A DNA stretch of 64,000 nucleotides from Verrucomicrobiota bacterium (GTDB taxonomy: Bacteria > Verrucomicrobiota > Verrucomicrobiia > Chthoniobacterales > Terrimicrobiaceae): assembly GCA_018970255.1 (NCBI GenBank), contig JAGWWS010000001.1:1-64000 (forward strand). The letters are read 5' to 3'. A program made the translations under genes and the position numbers. Shown here piece by piece: positions 53,618 through 62,645 of this stretch; position 1 is the stretch's first letter; each line of letters starts with the position of its first letter. Below the pieces are notes generated by a model. That model had not been told where the DNA came from, made no database searches, and was given only the letters and a program-made list of their open reading frames with translations.

Positions 53618-56299
53618 ATGCCCCGGTTCCTCTCCATCGCCTTTCTGCTGGTTCTCGGCATTTTGTTGGGTGTTTTCCTGTGGGATGTTCCACAGCCGCA
53701 GGCGAGGGACAAACCAGCGGAAAAAACCGGCGGCCCGGCCGCGGCTTCGACTCCTCTTGCAATTCCAGCGACCACAGCAAGCGACCACAAGCCAGGCGGC
53801 CCGCGCCGCAGAAACGAACTCGGCCAGGCCATGGCCTTTCGCGAGCGGGCAGTCGAAGCGGCGGAAATCGAAAAGCTTAAAAGTGCGATGCCGGGCGACC
53901 GGGTTGTTTTGGATTTTTTCCCGGATGTCCGCTTCCGCGCGCGGGTCGATTTGCGGGATTCGACCACCGGAGAGCTCCGAGTGGCCGGACCGCTTGTTGG
54001 ATTTGGAAAAGATGACCGGTTTTTCCTGACCTCCATTCCCGGAGAAGGCCGATTGCTCGTTGAAATTCCGTCCCTCAACCTTGCCTACGAAATCGCGTGG
54101 AACCCCGACCACGCGCCTGTTGCCCGGGAGTGGCTTTTGACCGATGTGATTTGCGCCTCGCCGGCGAATGACGGCTCCGCCAATCGCGGAATTCCCCCCT
54201 CGGAGAACCGACCGCTTCGCACAGCATCGGTGGCCCAAATTGACCCCAGCCAGGTTCCCATCATCAATACCCGCCCGGGCGCACCGGATGTCATTTACAT
54301 GGATTTCGACGGCGAAACCGTGACGACTTCCGCTTGGGCCGGCGGCGCAACCATCGTCGCGCCATCCACGAAACTCACGGCCTCGCAAATCCGCGAAGTC
54401 ATTTCCCGCATGGAACGCGATTTCGAGGGCTTCAATGTCAACATCACCACTCAGCGCAGCGTATATGATGCCACGCCGCTGAACAGTCGCATTCACTGTG
54501 TCGTGACCGACAATGACCTGGCCGCGCCCGGCGCCGGTGGGGTTGCCTACGTCGGGAGTTTCGATGACAATGTTTCCACCCGCAAGGTCTGCTGGGTTTT
54601 CATGGAAAGCTCGGCGAAGGATTGTGCCGAGGCTGCTTCCCACGAGGTCGGGCACACACTCGGGCTCAACCATGACGGGCGGGTCGCTTCGGGATCGCAA
54701 CCCTACGAGGAATACTACGAAGGCCACGGGAGCGGCTCCACCGGTTGGGCTCCGATTATGGGAGTGGGCTACTACCGCCAGCTCACCCAATGGAGCAAAG
54801 GCGAATACAACCGCGCCAACAACCCCCAAGATGACCTCACCGTGATGACGAGTTCCACCATGCTGTCGTTTGCCTCGGACACGGTTGGAAACTCCACGGC
54901 CTCGGCTTTGGCGGTCTCGGGCGATCGAGCGGATGGCCGGATCGAAAGAACAAACGACCTCGACTTCTTCAGCGTCAATCTTGGCGCAGGGTCACACACC
55001 ATCAATCTTTTGCCCTCCGCCTACACTAATCTGGACGCAGAATTGAGCGTCATCGCTTCAAATGGAACCACTCTGGCCGCGGCAAATCCGACAGAAGAAA
55101 CCGGGGCCTCCGCTTCCTTCTCGCTCGCCTCGAACCAAACCATCTTTCTCCGTGTGAGCGGCGTCGGAAAAGGCGATGTGGCGGGCACCGGCTATTCAAA
55201 TTACGGAAGCCTCGGTGCCTACTCGCTTACAGGCTTCGGCAATCAGCAACAACCGCCCTCCTCCCCCATCGGTCTTTCCACCACGCCGATTTCCGGGAGC
55301 CAGATTAAGCTTTTCTGGTCCCAAAATCCCTCCGCAACAACCTATGCGATCTACCGCAACGGCACACTCATCGGCACCACCACATCCACCGAGTTTCTGG
55401 ATACCGCAGCCACGCCAGGAACCGAGACATCCTACTCGGTCATCGCCACAAACTCCTACGGCTCCAGCCCAGCTTCCGAGCCCACCACGGTGCTCACTCC
55501 CGCCGCGGATGAATTCGTCATGGACGGCTCGGCGGACTTCGGCGGCTACCTGCTTTCCAATCCCGGCATGACGATTTACGCCGCCGTGCGCGGCAACCGC
55601 CTCTATGTCGCCACCTGGTCGCCCGGCGACAACGGCTCGGGCTTTGGGAGCGACCATTTTCTATTGATTAGCGACACGCTTCTCCCAGCCGCCACAACCC
55701 CCGCGCCGTGGGGCAAGGCGGGGTCGATTGCGATTCCATCGAACAAGCCATATTTGGCCGGCGAAAGCACGACCACCTACGCAGGCTGGTTCGATGCCCC
55801 GCCGAATTCGCCACTCTCGAAATCCTCGCTTAACTCCGCAGTCCTTGAGGGCTCGATCGACCTCATAGCCGCTTTCGGTTCCATCCCCCAAAATGTTTAC
55901 ATCGCCTCCGTGGCCTATGGAACAAACGACGGCAATGGCATTAATAGCCAAGCCCCGGGAACCAGAGACGACGATAATCTCGGCCCCTCCGAATTCCTCC
56001 GCATCCCTGTCGCATCCATCCGCGACCGCACGTTGAACGGCACCTACGACATCCTCGACCCCGCCCGCTTGTTCCGGCCGAAAAGCATCGGCTTCGATTC
56101 GCAAAACCGCCCTGTGCTTGTTTGGGATGTTGTGCCAGGCAAGCGATACACCGTGCACAGAACCGGCGAGCTGTCGGGACCTTGGTCAGTCCTAAACATC
56201 GGAGGTTGGAATGCGGACCCAGGTCAGTGGGAGATGATTTACACCGATACGGACCCGAACCTTGGCGCCCGCCAGTTCTACCGGGTCACTTTGGATTGA
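53618..56299 (+). CDS. Large secreted zinc metalloprotease with PPC and fibronectin III domains
   Basis: The 893-residue protein has an N-terminal membrane or signal helix (residues about 5-22) and a pro-region. A metzincin-like domain follows with HEVGHTLGLNHDG (His342, Glu343, His346, His352) and a nearby IMGVGYY Met-turn. Then come a pre-peptidase C-terminal (PPC) domain (FFSVNLGAGSHTINL to LGAYSLTG), a fibronectin type III domain (PIGLSTTPISGSQIKLFW), and a C-terminal beta-rich part ending TVHRTGELSGPW to FYRVTLD. It probably degrades extracellular protein. It follows the CAT tRNA; no immunity or regulator gene is adjacent. Confidence 0.85.
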   Translation: MPRFLSIAFLLVLGILLGVFLWDVPQPQARDKPAEKTGGPAAASTPLAIPATTASDHKPGGPRRRNELGQAMAFRERAVEAAEIEKLKSAMPGDRVVLDFFPDVRFRARVDLRDSTTGELRVAGPLVGFGKDDRFFLTSIPGEGRLLVEIPSLNLAYEIAWNPDHAPVAREWLLTDVICASPANDGSANRGIPPSENRPLRTASVAQIDPSQVPIINTRPGAPDVIYMDFDGETVTTSAWAGGATIVAPSTKLTASQIREVISRMERDFEGFNVNITTQRSVYDATPLNSRIHCVVTDNDLAAPGAGGVAYVGSFDDNVSTRKVCWVFMESSAKDCAEAASHEVGHTLGLNHDGRVASGSQPYEEYYEGHGSGSTGWAPIMGVGYYRQLTQWSKGEYNRANNPQDDLTVMTSSTMLSFASDTVGNSTASALAVSGDRADGRIERTNDLDFFSVNLGAGSHTINLLPSAYTNLDAELSVIASNGTTLAAANPTEETGASASFSLASNQTIFLRVSGVGKGDVAGTGYSNYGSLGAYSLTGFGNQQQPPSSPIGLSTTPISGSQIKLFWSQNPSATTYAIYRNGTLIGTTTSTEFLDTAATPGTETSYSVIATNSYGSSPASEPTTVLTPAADEFVMDGSADFGGYLLSNPGMTIYAAVRGNRLYVATWSPGDNGSGFGSDHFLLISDTLLPAATTPAPWGKAGSIAIPSNKPYLAGESTTTYAGWFDAPPNSPLSKSSLNSAVLEGSIDLIAAFGSIPQNVYIASVAYGTNDGNGINSQAPGTRDDDNLGPSEFLRIPVASIRDRTLNGTYDILDPARLFRPKSIGFDSQNRPVLVWDVVPGKRYTVHRTGELSGPWSVLNIGGWNADPGQWEMIYTDTDPNLGARQFYRVTLD

Positions 56300-56303
56300 A
56301 ACC

Positions 56304-58505
56304 TCAAAGCGAGAAGTCGCCCATGTAGCGCCCCGGGCTCAATTCCCCTGCGATCCTGCAGGCCGCGCGCAATTCCCCGGCGGCGTGGATGTATCGGGCG
56401 GCGCGGCCCGTGAGGCCGAAGGTTTTCAGGGCACCGGCCTCGGAGGAAATCAGCCGCAACCGGCAGCCTTGCACCCACTCCGCAAATTCCGCGGCCGCCG
56501 CATCCATGGCGGCGGGGTCCGGGCAGGCGGCGCCTTTCCGTTGTTGGAACATCCCGGAAATTCCGGTGAGGATCTCAGCGAAGCGGGCGCGCAGGTTTTT
56601 CGAGAGCCTTGCGAATTCCGCCGCATCCGCGCCTTCCAGCAAGTGCCCCGCATCGCAGTCCACCACGCGGTTGCCCGAAAACCTGTCGAGGCAATCGACC
56701 AGCGCGGCGAGGCGTTCCTTTTCCCCGGGCGGGCAGCAGCCGAGGTTGCGGATGCGCACGAGCAATTCGCCGGGAATGAGCGCGAGCCGGAAGCGTTTCT
56801 CGGGCGCGAGGGAACCCGATTCCAGCGCCGCGCATTGGATCGCGGCGGCTTCCCGCAGGCGGTCCCGCAATTCATTTTGCGGAAGCAGGGGCCACATCGT
56901 GCGCATGCACACCGCCGCGATAACGAACCCCGCGACGATGGCAAAAAACATGTCCGAGATGTCCTGGAACGGCACCGGTTGCTGGGCGTTGAGCCCGAGC
57001 ACGCCGACCACCGCCATCATCACGATGTTCATCAGCGTGGTGACGCCGCCGAGGTTGAAGGAGAGGTAGCCGTAGAGGAATAGGACCGTGAAAATGACAA
57101 TGTTCATCACCGAGTAGCTCGCCATCGCGGGCGTTCCGGCAATCAGCGCGAGGCAAACCACCAGAATGCCCAGCGACCCGAGAACCACCATGGTCCACGA
57201 TCCACGGTCGCCCCGCCCCTCGGGGCCGACCGGCAGGAGCGCACAAAAAACCCATGCGACGAGCACGATCATCGAGGATGGCTGCCCGAGCCACTCGTAG
57301 GCCACGAGCGCCGCAGTGGCGGAGACGGCCGAGCGGATCCCGTTCGTGATCCAAAAGGTCGATGGCAACCCGGGCACGTCAAAGTGCGTGGTTTTTTCCG
57401 GGCCCTTTTGCCCGTGCCCGGTCAGCCCCCCGACAAAGCCCAGGAGTTTTTCGGTGGCCGTGTGGATTTCATCGAGCGACAGGATCCTCAACCCGAAATC
57501 GAGGCTGTCTTGGACCTCGACCGAGCGCGCCTGCGGGTCGGCGCGCATGGCCGCGAGTTTTTCGATGATCTCGCCGCGCCCGCGTTCGAGCGCGTCCACC
57601 GCCGCCTTGCGGGAAGCGGCATTGGAATTTTTGGAAACCACCTCCGCGAGCGCGGCATCGAGGGCGGCCTGGAACCGCCCCAATTCCCCGCCCAAATTTT
57701 CCCGGTAGAAATCGGCGAACCGCTTGGCGTCGTGCAGGGAGCGCAGGGCATTGTGGATGCGCCTCGTGCAGCCGAGGATTTCCATGTAGCCGCCGAGGTT
57801 TGCATGGAAATACCGGCTCTCGCGGGTGCCAAAGCGCAGGAGTTGGCGCATCTGCGCGACATTTTGTTCGAAGCTCCGGTCGTCCGCCGAATCCCCGCCG
57901 CCGGAAAGCATGTGGCGCAACAACTGGATCAACCCCGCGAGCCGTTCCAAAAATTCGCGCCCGGCGTAGTGCGGCCAGAAGAGGCTTTGCACGAGCAGCA
58001 CCGCGATGATCCCGACGCCGATATCGTGGATCCGCCACAGCATCGGGATCCAGGAGTTTTCGGGTTCGGAGAGCCCCGCGGAGCAAATCACGACCGTCGT
58101 CATGCCGCAGAGCAGGAACGCGTAGGGGTAGGCGGACTGGCCGAACATCGCCGTGGAAAAAGCGACCAGCAGCAAGAACAGGCTCAGGTAAATCCAGGGG
58201 TCCTGCTCCAGCCCCGCGCTCAACAAATACCCCGCGAGCCCGCCGACGACGGTTCCCGCCATGCGGAGGATCGATTTCTCGGAGATCGCGCCGATGTATT
58301 GCGCCGTGCAGAGGACGATGACGGTGAAGAGCGACCAGGTCGGTTCCGCGCTTTTGTTCCAAAGCGTCATGAACACCGCGAGCACGCCGGCGGTGCCGAA
58401 TTTCAGCCCGTGCCGGAACGCCGCGTCCAGCGGCAGCCTGGCAAAAAATGCAGCCCAGTGCGCGAACCGGGCGAACCCCGCGGAATGTGCGGCCGGCTCA
58501 ACCAA
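56304..58505 (-). CDS. FUSC family inner-membrane transporter (AaeB/YccC-like)
   Basis: The roughly 733-residue protein has two clusters of about five to six membrane helices, at about residues 25-170 and 385-535, each followed by a soluble helical region, the FUSC layout. The TWSLFTVIVLCTAQYIG segment and the second LFLYGYLSFNLGG cluster are typical. Relatives export aromatic carboxylates or unknown small molecules. No ATG suits the start; I chose TTG 58505, which has GGAG nine bases upstream and overlaps the preceding gene by 8 bases. TTG 58589 is a longer option. Confidence 0.85.
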   Translation of the reverse strand: MVEPAAHSAGFARFAHWAAFFARLPLDAAFRHGLKFGTAGVLAVFMTLWNKSAEPTWSLFTVIVLCTAQYIGAISEKSILRMAGTVVGGLAGYLLSAGLEQDPWIYLSLFLLLVAFSTAMFGQSAYPYAFLLCGMTTVVICSAGLSEPENSWIPMLWRIHDIGVGIIAVLLVQSLFWPHYAGREFLERLAGLIQLLRHMLSGGGDSADDRSFEQNVAQMRQLLRFGTRESRYFHANLGGYMEILGCTRRIHNALRSLHDAKRFADFYRENLGGELGRFQAALDAALAEVVSKNSNAASRKAAVDALERGRGEIIEKLAAMRADPQARSVEVQDSLDFGLRILSLDEIHTATEKLLGFVGGLTGHGQKGPEKTTHFDVPGLPSTFWITNGIRSAVSATAALVAYEWLGQPSSMIVLVAWVFCALLPVGPEGRGDRGSWTMVVLGSLGILVVCLALIAGTPAMASYSVMNIVIFTVLFLYGYLSFNLGGVTTLMNIVMMAVVGVLGLNAQQPVPFQDISDMFFAIVAGFVIAAVCMRTMWPLLPQNELRDRLREAAAIQCAALESGSLAPEKRFRLALIPGELLVRIRNLGCCPPGEKERLAALVDCLDRFSGNRVVDCDAGHLLEGADAAEFARLSKNLRARFAEILTGISGMFQQRKGAACPDPAAMDAAAAEFAEWVQGCRLRLISSEAGALKTFGLTGRAARYIHAAGELRAACRIAGELSPGRYMGDFSL

Positions 58506-61500
58506 GGGGATGGGCTCCGATGGTGCCTCGCAGGGATTCGGCGTGGCCGGGCGATTCGGCTTTCTCCAGCATGGCGATGGCTTCCGCAAGGCGCGCCGGG
58601 ATTCCGAGGCTTTCGGAAACCCCGCCGTTGTGCGGGCGGCGCAGGAAGGTTTGCAGGTTCTTCACATGGCGGCGCCAGAGCCTGCGGTCCACTTGCGCCG
58701 CGGCTTCGAGCCTCTCCCGATACCAATCGCTCGCCAGCGCCTTCGCGGGGTCGAACAATTCGCGCACTTCCGGCGAGCCGAGGGTTTTTCCCCCGAAATT
58801 CCCGTCGCGCATGATGTGGAGGAGTGCGCGCAGCGGCGGGCACGCCATCTCCACGCCGCCATCGTCGAAATACGCCTGCGCCACCAACCGCTGGGTCGAG
58901 GCGATGTTGTCCATGCCGTCGGCGAATTGCGCCATGTCCTGCGTTTCGGGCTTGAGCATTTCGGGCGTGAAGACCCGGTCCGGGTAATTGAACACGCGCC
59001 CGAAGAACATGCGGACGAACCGGCTGTTGATGCGCCATCCGAGACGGCTGGAGGGGACCGTGCGGCCGCCGAATTCCATGTCCCCCACGCGCTCGAGGCA
59101 GCCGTTTCCAATGAGCCAGGCGGGGTCGCGCTCCTGCGGCGACATGCGCGACCACACCTCGGGCACCAACAGGCTGATATCGTGGTCCACCCTCGCATTC
59201 GGCCCCACATTTCCCGCGGCGGTGACGAACACCGCCTGCCGCGTGAGGAGGAACCCGGTGAGAGCGGCGTTCAGGTCGAGGATGGGCGGCAGGGCGTTGA
59301 AGGGGCCCTTCGTCAGCGCGCCCTCGCTTCCGGCGCCGGTGGTGGAGGGCGATTTGCCGGTGAGCGAGCAAATGAACTCGAGGAACATCTCCGGCAGCTC
59401 GAGGTGGTGGATGGGGTTGAAAACCGCGAGCGGCCGCACGCCTTTTTCAGCCGGGTTGTTCCTGCGCCCCGGCAATGTGGCGCCCACCGGCGTGTGGAGC
59501 GGCTCGGCGAACGGGATGCGGCGGGACAAACGCTGCGCAACGCCGGCGAGGTGGGCATCGAGCGGGCGGACGAGGTCCTGCCGGGTTTGCAGGTAGCGGG
59601 GGTTTTTCGAGGGCTTGCCCTCCACGATGCGCGGGGAGTTGTTGCAGGCGAAAAACTCCGGGCCGCCCCCTTCCGCCATGCCGCGGATGGCTTCCTGCAT
59701 GGGCGGCGTGAATTTCGAAAAGGTCACGGCGTCCTCGAGGATTTCCCGTGCCTGCGCGCGGCGGAGCGGTTCGTAGTTCGAGAAAAAATTTCCGCTTCGC
59801 GAGAAATCCGCCTCCGTTTGCTTGTCGTAGCCGGGGTGGATCGCGTCGTCCGGCCGCTGGAACAGGCGGTATTCGCAATTCACCGCGAATTTCACCGAGC
59901 CGCCGGGCGCGTCCCCGGGGGCATGCGCCAGCCTCCCCAGCGGCACCACCGCGGAAACGCTGATGTCGTCCTCGGTCTGCAATTTTTCCGCCGGGAAAAA
60001 ATCCTGCCGCAGGCTGAAGACGCGCCACGAGCCATCGGGCTCGAAGCCAACCCTGAGGTAGTCGGTGGCGAGGTGACGGTTGTGGAATTTCAATTCGTGC
60101 CCGGGCGTGCCGTTCACGGTGTCCACGCCGAATTCCGATTTCCAATCCGCGCAGCGCTTCGGGTCGTGGTGGCGCTTCACGGCGAAGAGGAGTTCCTTCA
60201 CATGCTGCGGGATCGTGGAGAGCCACGCGTTGTAGTCGTCCGAATATTCCTGCGCCGCGGGGGTGAGGAGCTTGATGACCGAGCCCAGTGACCTCTCGGG
60301 GCTCAGGACCGGCCGGGTGTCCGACCCATGCCGCGCCGGGTCGCGGAACCTGCGCGAGTAGTCGTGGCGCAGCAATCCATCGGCCAGCGCGCAGTCGGCC
60401 TTGAAATCCGAAATGTAAACCGGGCCGTGGATGATCGCATCGGAGATGGATTTCGAGATTTCCGATTTCCCGCCGCCGGAGACCGTGCAGGGCTTGTGGC
60501 AAAAGAGCGCGTCCGCCCGCGTTCCCACGAGCCTCCAGCGTTTCCCCCCGTCGCTCCGGCGAAGCGAGATCCTGTAGCCCGAGGGGCGCACATAGACATG
60601 CCCGGGCAGGAGTTTGAGCGAATGCGCGCTGCCGTCCGGATTCGCCCACGAAATCGAAAGCGATGCCAGGCTCGCCCGCGCATCCTCGGGGATGTAGGTG
60701 ACCTCCGGGAATTTCCGGTCCACCGCGTAGCCGCCGGGCTTCGCCTCCATGAGTTCGGGGAACAGCCGGAGCGCCTCTTCCAGCGAATGCCCGCGGCTTT
60801 TGACATGGAGCGACCCGTCGAACTCCTCGCCGAGGTCGTAGCTCGGGAAAACCAGTGCGCCGCCCGCGTGCTCCTCCTCGCAGCCGCCGAGCAGGTTCGC
60901 CGCGAAGCTGATCTGGGTCTTCACCTCCTTTTTGCAATACCCGAAGTAGTTGTCGGCGATCATCGTCACCACCACGCCGGATTCGTTGCGCGCGGTGAGC
61001 TTGAAGGCGGAGCCGTCGTTGTAGCGTTCGTCCTTCGATTTCCAGCACATGCCGTCCCGGCGCTGGCGCTCCGTCGCCTCGTCCCAATGCGGCAGGCCGG
61101 CCTCCGCTTTCGTCACCGAGGTGAGGTGCGGCGCGAGGACCACGCAGCCGGTGTGCCCGCTCCAATGCGCGGCATCGAGCCCGGCGTCGTTTTGCGGCAG
61201 GAACGGGTCGCCGGCATTGCCGAAAATGCTCTCGACGAAATCGAGGTTGCTCACCATCCCGCCGGGCGCGAAGAAGCGGATTTCCATCGTGCGCTCCTTC
61301 GTGAACCCCCGCACTTCGGGGCAAACCTTGGGTCGCAGCAGGAGCGAAACAAAACACTCGGCCTGGCGTTCGCACCCCGAGGTGAACGGCAAACGCATCA
61401 GCTCCGCCGGCGGCCGGAGCGCGAACTCCAGCATCCGGGCGAAGGTCCCGAGCGGCACCGCTTTTTTGTCGTCGGGAATCGGCAGCCCGCCCTCGGCGAC

Positions 61501-61941
61501 ATGGAACACGCCCTGCGTGGTGCGCCGGTCATTGGCGGGATTGTGGAGCACGCCCTGCCGGACGCGGTAGCTGCTGAGGATCTCGGATTCGAATTTGTCT
61601 GCGTAGCATGGGAGCGAGAGGGCGCGCGCGATGCCGTGGCGGTCGAGGATGAGCGTTTGCGAAGGCAGGCGCGGGGTTTTCCCCGCCGCGTAGAGATACT
61701 CGTCGAGGAACCCCTGGATGCGCCAATCCGCCGGGCATTGGTAGTCGGCCAGCAGGCGTGCCGTCTCGCGGCTGTGGGCAAGCATGGATTCCGCGAGGTT
61801 GCTGAAAACGGGGTCCTGGTCGGCGCCATCGGCCGTGGGGCAGCCGATCGCGGCGAGCTTGAGGTTGATGTAGGTCCGCAGGCGCGCATCCGGCACGGTG
61901 GAGTCGGCATCGAGCCCGATCAGGTTGGAGAGATTTTCCAT
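58498..61941 (-). CDS. Large conserved-looking protein of unknown function
   Basis: The 1147-residue soluble-looking protein has no signal peptide, membrane helix or domain I can name. Notable stretches are MIADNYFGYCKKEVKTQISFAA (written here in part as NYFGYCKKEV), CTVSGGGKSEIS (a Gly-rich, P-loop-like spot near residue 485 that lacks the canonical spacing), and a long C-terminal region with GRVFNYPDRVFTPEML. Codon use and GC match the neighbours, so it looks native. It overlaps the FUSC gene downstream and shares its strand, so the two may act together. Function unknown. Confidence 0.75.
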   Translation of the reverse strand: MENLSNLIGLDADSTVPDARLRTYINLKLAAIGCPTADGADQDPVFSNLAESMLAHSRETARLLADYQCPADWRIQGFLDEYLYAAGKTPRLPSQTLILDRHGIARALSLPCYADKFESEILSSYRVRQGVLHNPANDRRTTQGVFHVAEGGLPIPDDKKAVPLGTFARMLEFALRPPAELMRLPFTSGCERQAECFVSLLLRPKVCPEVRGFTKERTMEIRFFAPGGMVSNLDFVESIFGNAGDPFLPQNDAGLDAAHWSGHTGCVVLAPHLTSVTKAEAGLPHWDEATERQRRDGMCWKSKDERYNDGSAFKLTARNESGVVVTMIADNYFGYCKKEVKTQISFAANLLGGCEEEHAGGALVFPSYDLGEEFDGSLHVKSRGHSLEEALRLFPELMEAKPGGYAVDRKFPEVTYIPEDARASLASLSISWANPDGSAHSLKLLPGHVYVRPSGYRISLRRSDGGKRWRLVGTRADALFCHKPCTVSGGGKSEISKSISDAIIHGPVYISDFKADCALADGLLRHDYSRRFRDPARHGSDTRPVLSPERSLGSVIKLLTPAAQEYSDDYNAWLSTIPQHVKELLFAVKRHHDPKRCADWKSEFGVDTVNGTPGHELKFHNRHLATDYLRVGFEPDGSWRVFSLRQDFFPAEKLQTEDDISVSAVVPLGRLAHAPGDAPGGSVKFAVNCEYRLFQRPDDAIHPGYDKQTEADFSRSGNFFSNYEPLRRAQAREILEDAVTFSKFTPPMQEAIRGMAEGGGPEFFACNNSPRIVEGKPSKNPRYLQTRQDLVRPLDAHLAGVAQRLSRRIPFAEPLHTPVGATLPGRRNNPAEKGVRPLAVFNPIHHLELPEMFLEFICSLTGKSPSTTGAGSEGALTKGPFNALPPILDLNAALTGFLLTRQAVFVTAAGNVGPNARVDHDISLLVPEVWSRMSPQERDPAWLIGNGCLERVGDMEFGGRTVPSSRLGWRINSRFVRMFFGRVFNYPDRVFTPEMLKPETQDMAQFADGMDNIASTQRLVAQAYFDDGGVEMACPPLRALLHIMRDGNFGGKTLGSPEVRELFDPAKALASDWYRERLEAAAQVDRRLWRRHVKNLQTFLRRPHNGGVSESLGIPARLAEAIAMLEKAESPGHAESLRGTIGAHPLG

Positions 61942-62117
61942 GTGGTATTATCCGGGTGGTTGAAAGAGGGAATCGTTGGAGGAGAGGCTTGTGGAAGGTC
62001 CATTGCGGGTCAAGACAACCGGGTTTTTGGCTTTTGCGGATTTTTTACAGGGTTTGGGTTGCAAAGATTCTGTCGGTTGGCATGATTCGCATCCCCGAAT
62101 CACCGGGGCTCAAAACC

Positions 62118-62636
62118 ATGGCAAAAAAAGTTCCCCTTCTTTCTCTTATTGCCGCCGCCATGCTTCTGGTAGCTTGTGCGGGCGGTTCCCAAGTGAATCC
62201 CGCGGTCCTCTCAGCCGCAACTTCGCGTGGCGTGGCTTCCTCGACCACCTCGAAAATGTCGAACGGCCAGGCACTGGCATTCGGTGACATTCTCAATCTG
62301 GTTTCCAAAGGTGTGCCGGATGCAACCATCGAAGCCTACCTGACGAGCACGCAGCAGGTTTGCCGCTTTTCACCGGATCAAATCGGGCAACTCCGCCAAG
62401 CTGGTGCTTCGCAAGCCCTGCTCTCCTACCTCGGCGACACCTCGGGATTCTACGCTCCCCGTCAGACCGGTCCCGGCGCGATCGCGCGCAAAGCCGCTTC
62501 CCAGCCCTCGGGGCAATACATGAACACCCGCGGCTATCAGGACGAGCAGCCTTTCGCTTACAACGAGCCCGCCGTGGACGGATTCTACGACTCCGGCTAC
62601 GAGGAGTCGCTCTACAGTCCGTTCTCGTTCAACTAA
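62118..62636 (+). CDS. Putative lipoprotein
   Basis: The 172-residue protein starts MAKKVPLLSLIAAAMLLVAC, a lipoprotein signal with lipobox LVAC and G following. The mature part includes a helical stretch, AFGDILNLVSKGVPDATIEAYL to SQALLSYLGD, resembling short repeats found in other bacterial lipoproteins, and a Tyr/Asp-rich tail (GYQDEQPFAYNEP). Function unknown. It is divergent from the 1147-residue orphan across a 176-base gap and lies ten bases before the comEC-like gene. Confidence 0.68.
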   Translation: MAKKVPLLSLIAAAMLLVACAGGSQVNPAVLSAATSRGVASSTTSKMSNGQALAFGDILNLVSKGVPDATIEAYLTSTQQVCRFSPDQIGQLRQAGASQALLSYLGDTSGFYAPRQTGPGAIARKAASQPSGQYMNTRGYQDEQPFAYNEPAVDGFYDSGYEESLYSPFSFN

Positions 62637-62645
62637 CGCCGGCGC

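Noticed and set aside
60450-60500. CTVSGGGKSE in the 1147-residue protein as a Walker A motif
   Set aside because: The residue five positions before the final Gly-Lys is Thr rather than Gly or Ala, and no Walker B or other ATPase motif was recognised, so nucleotide binding is not claimed.
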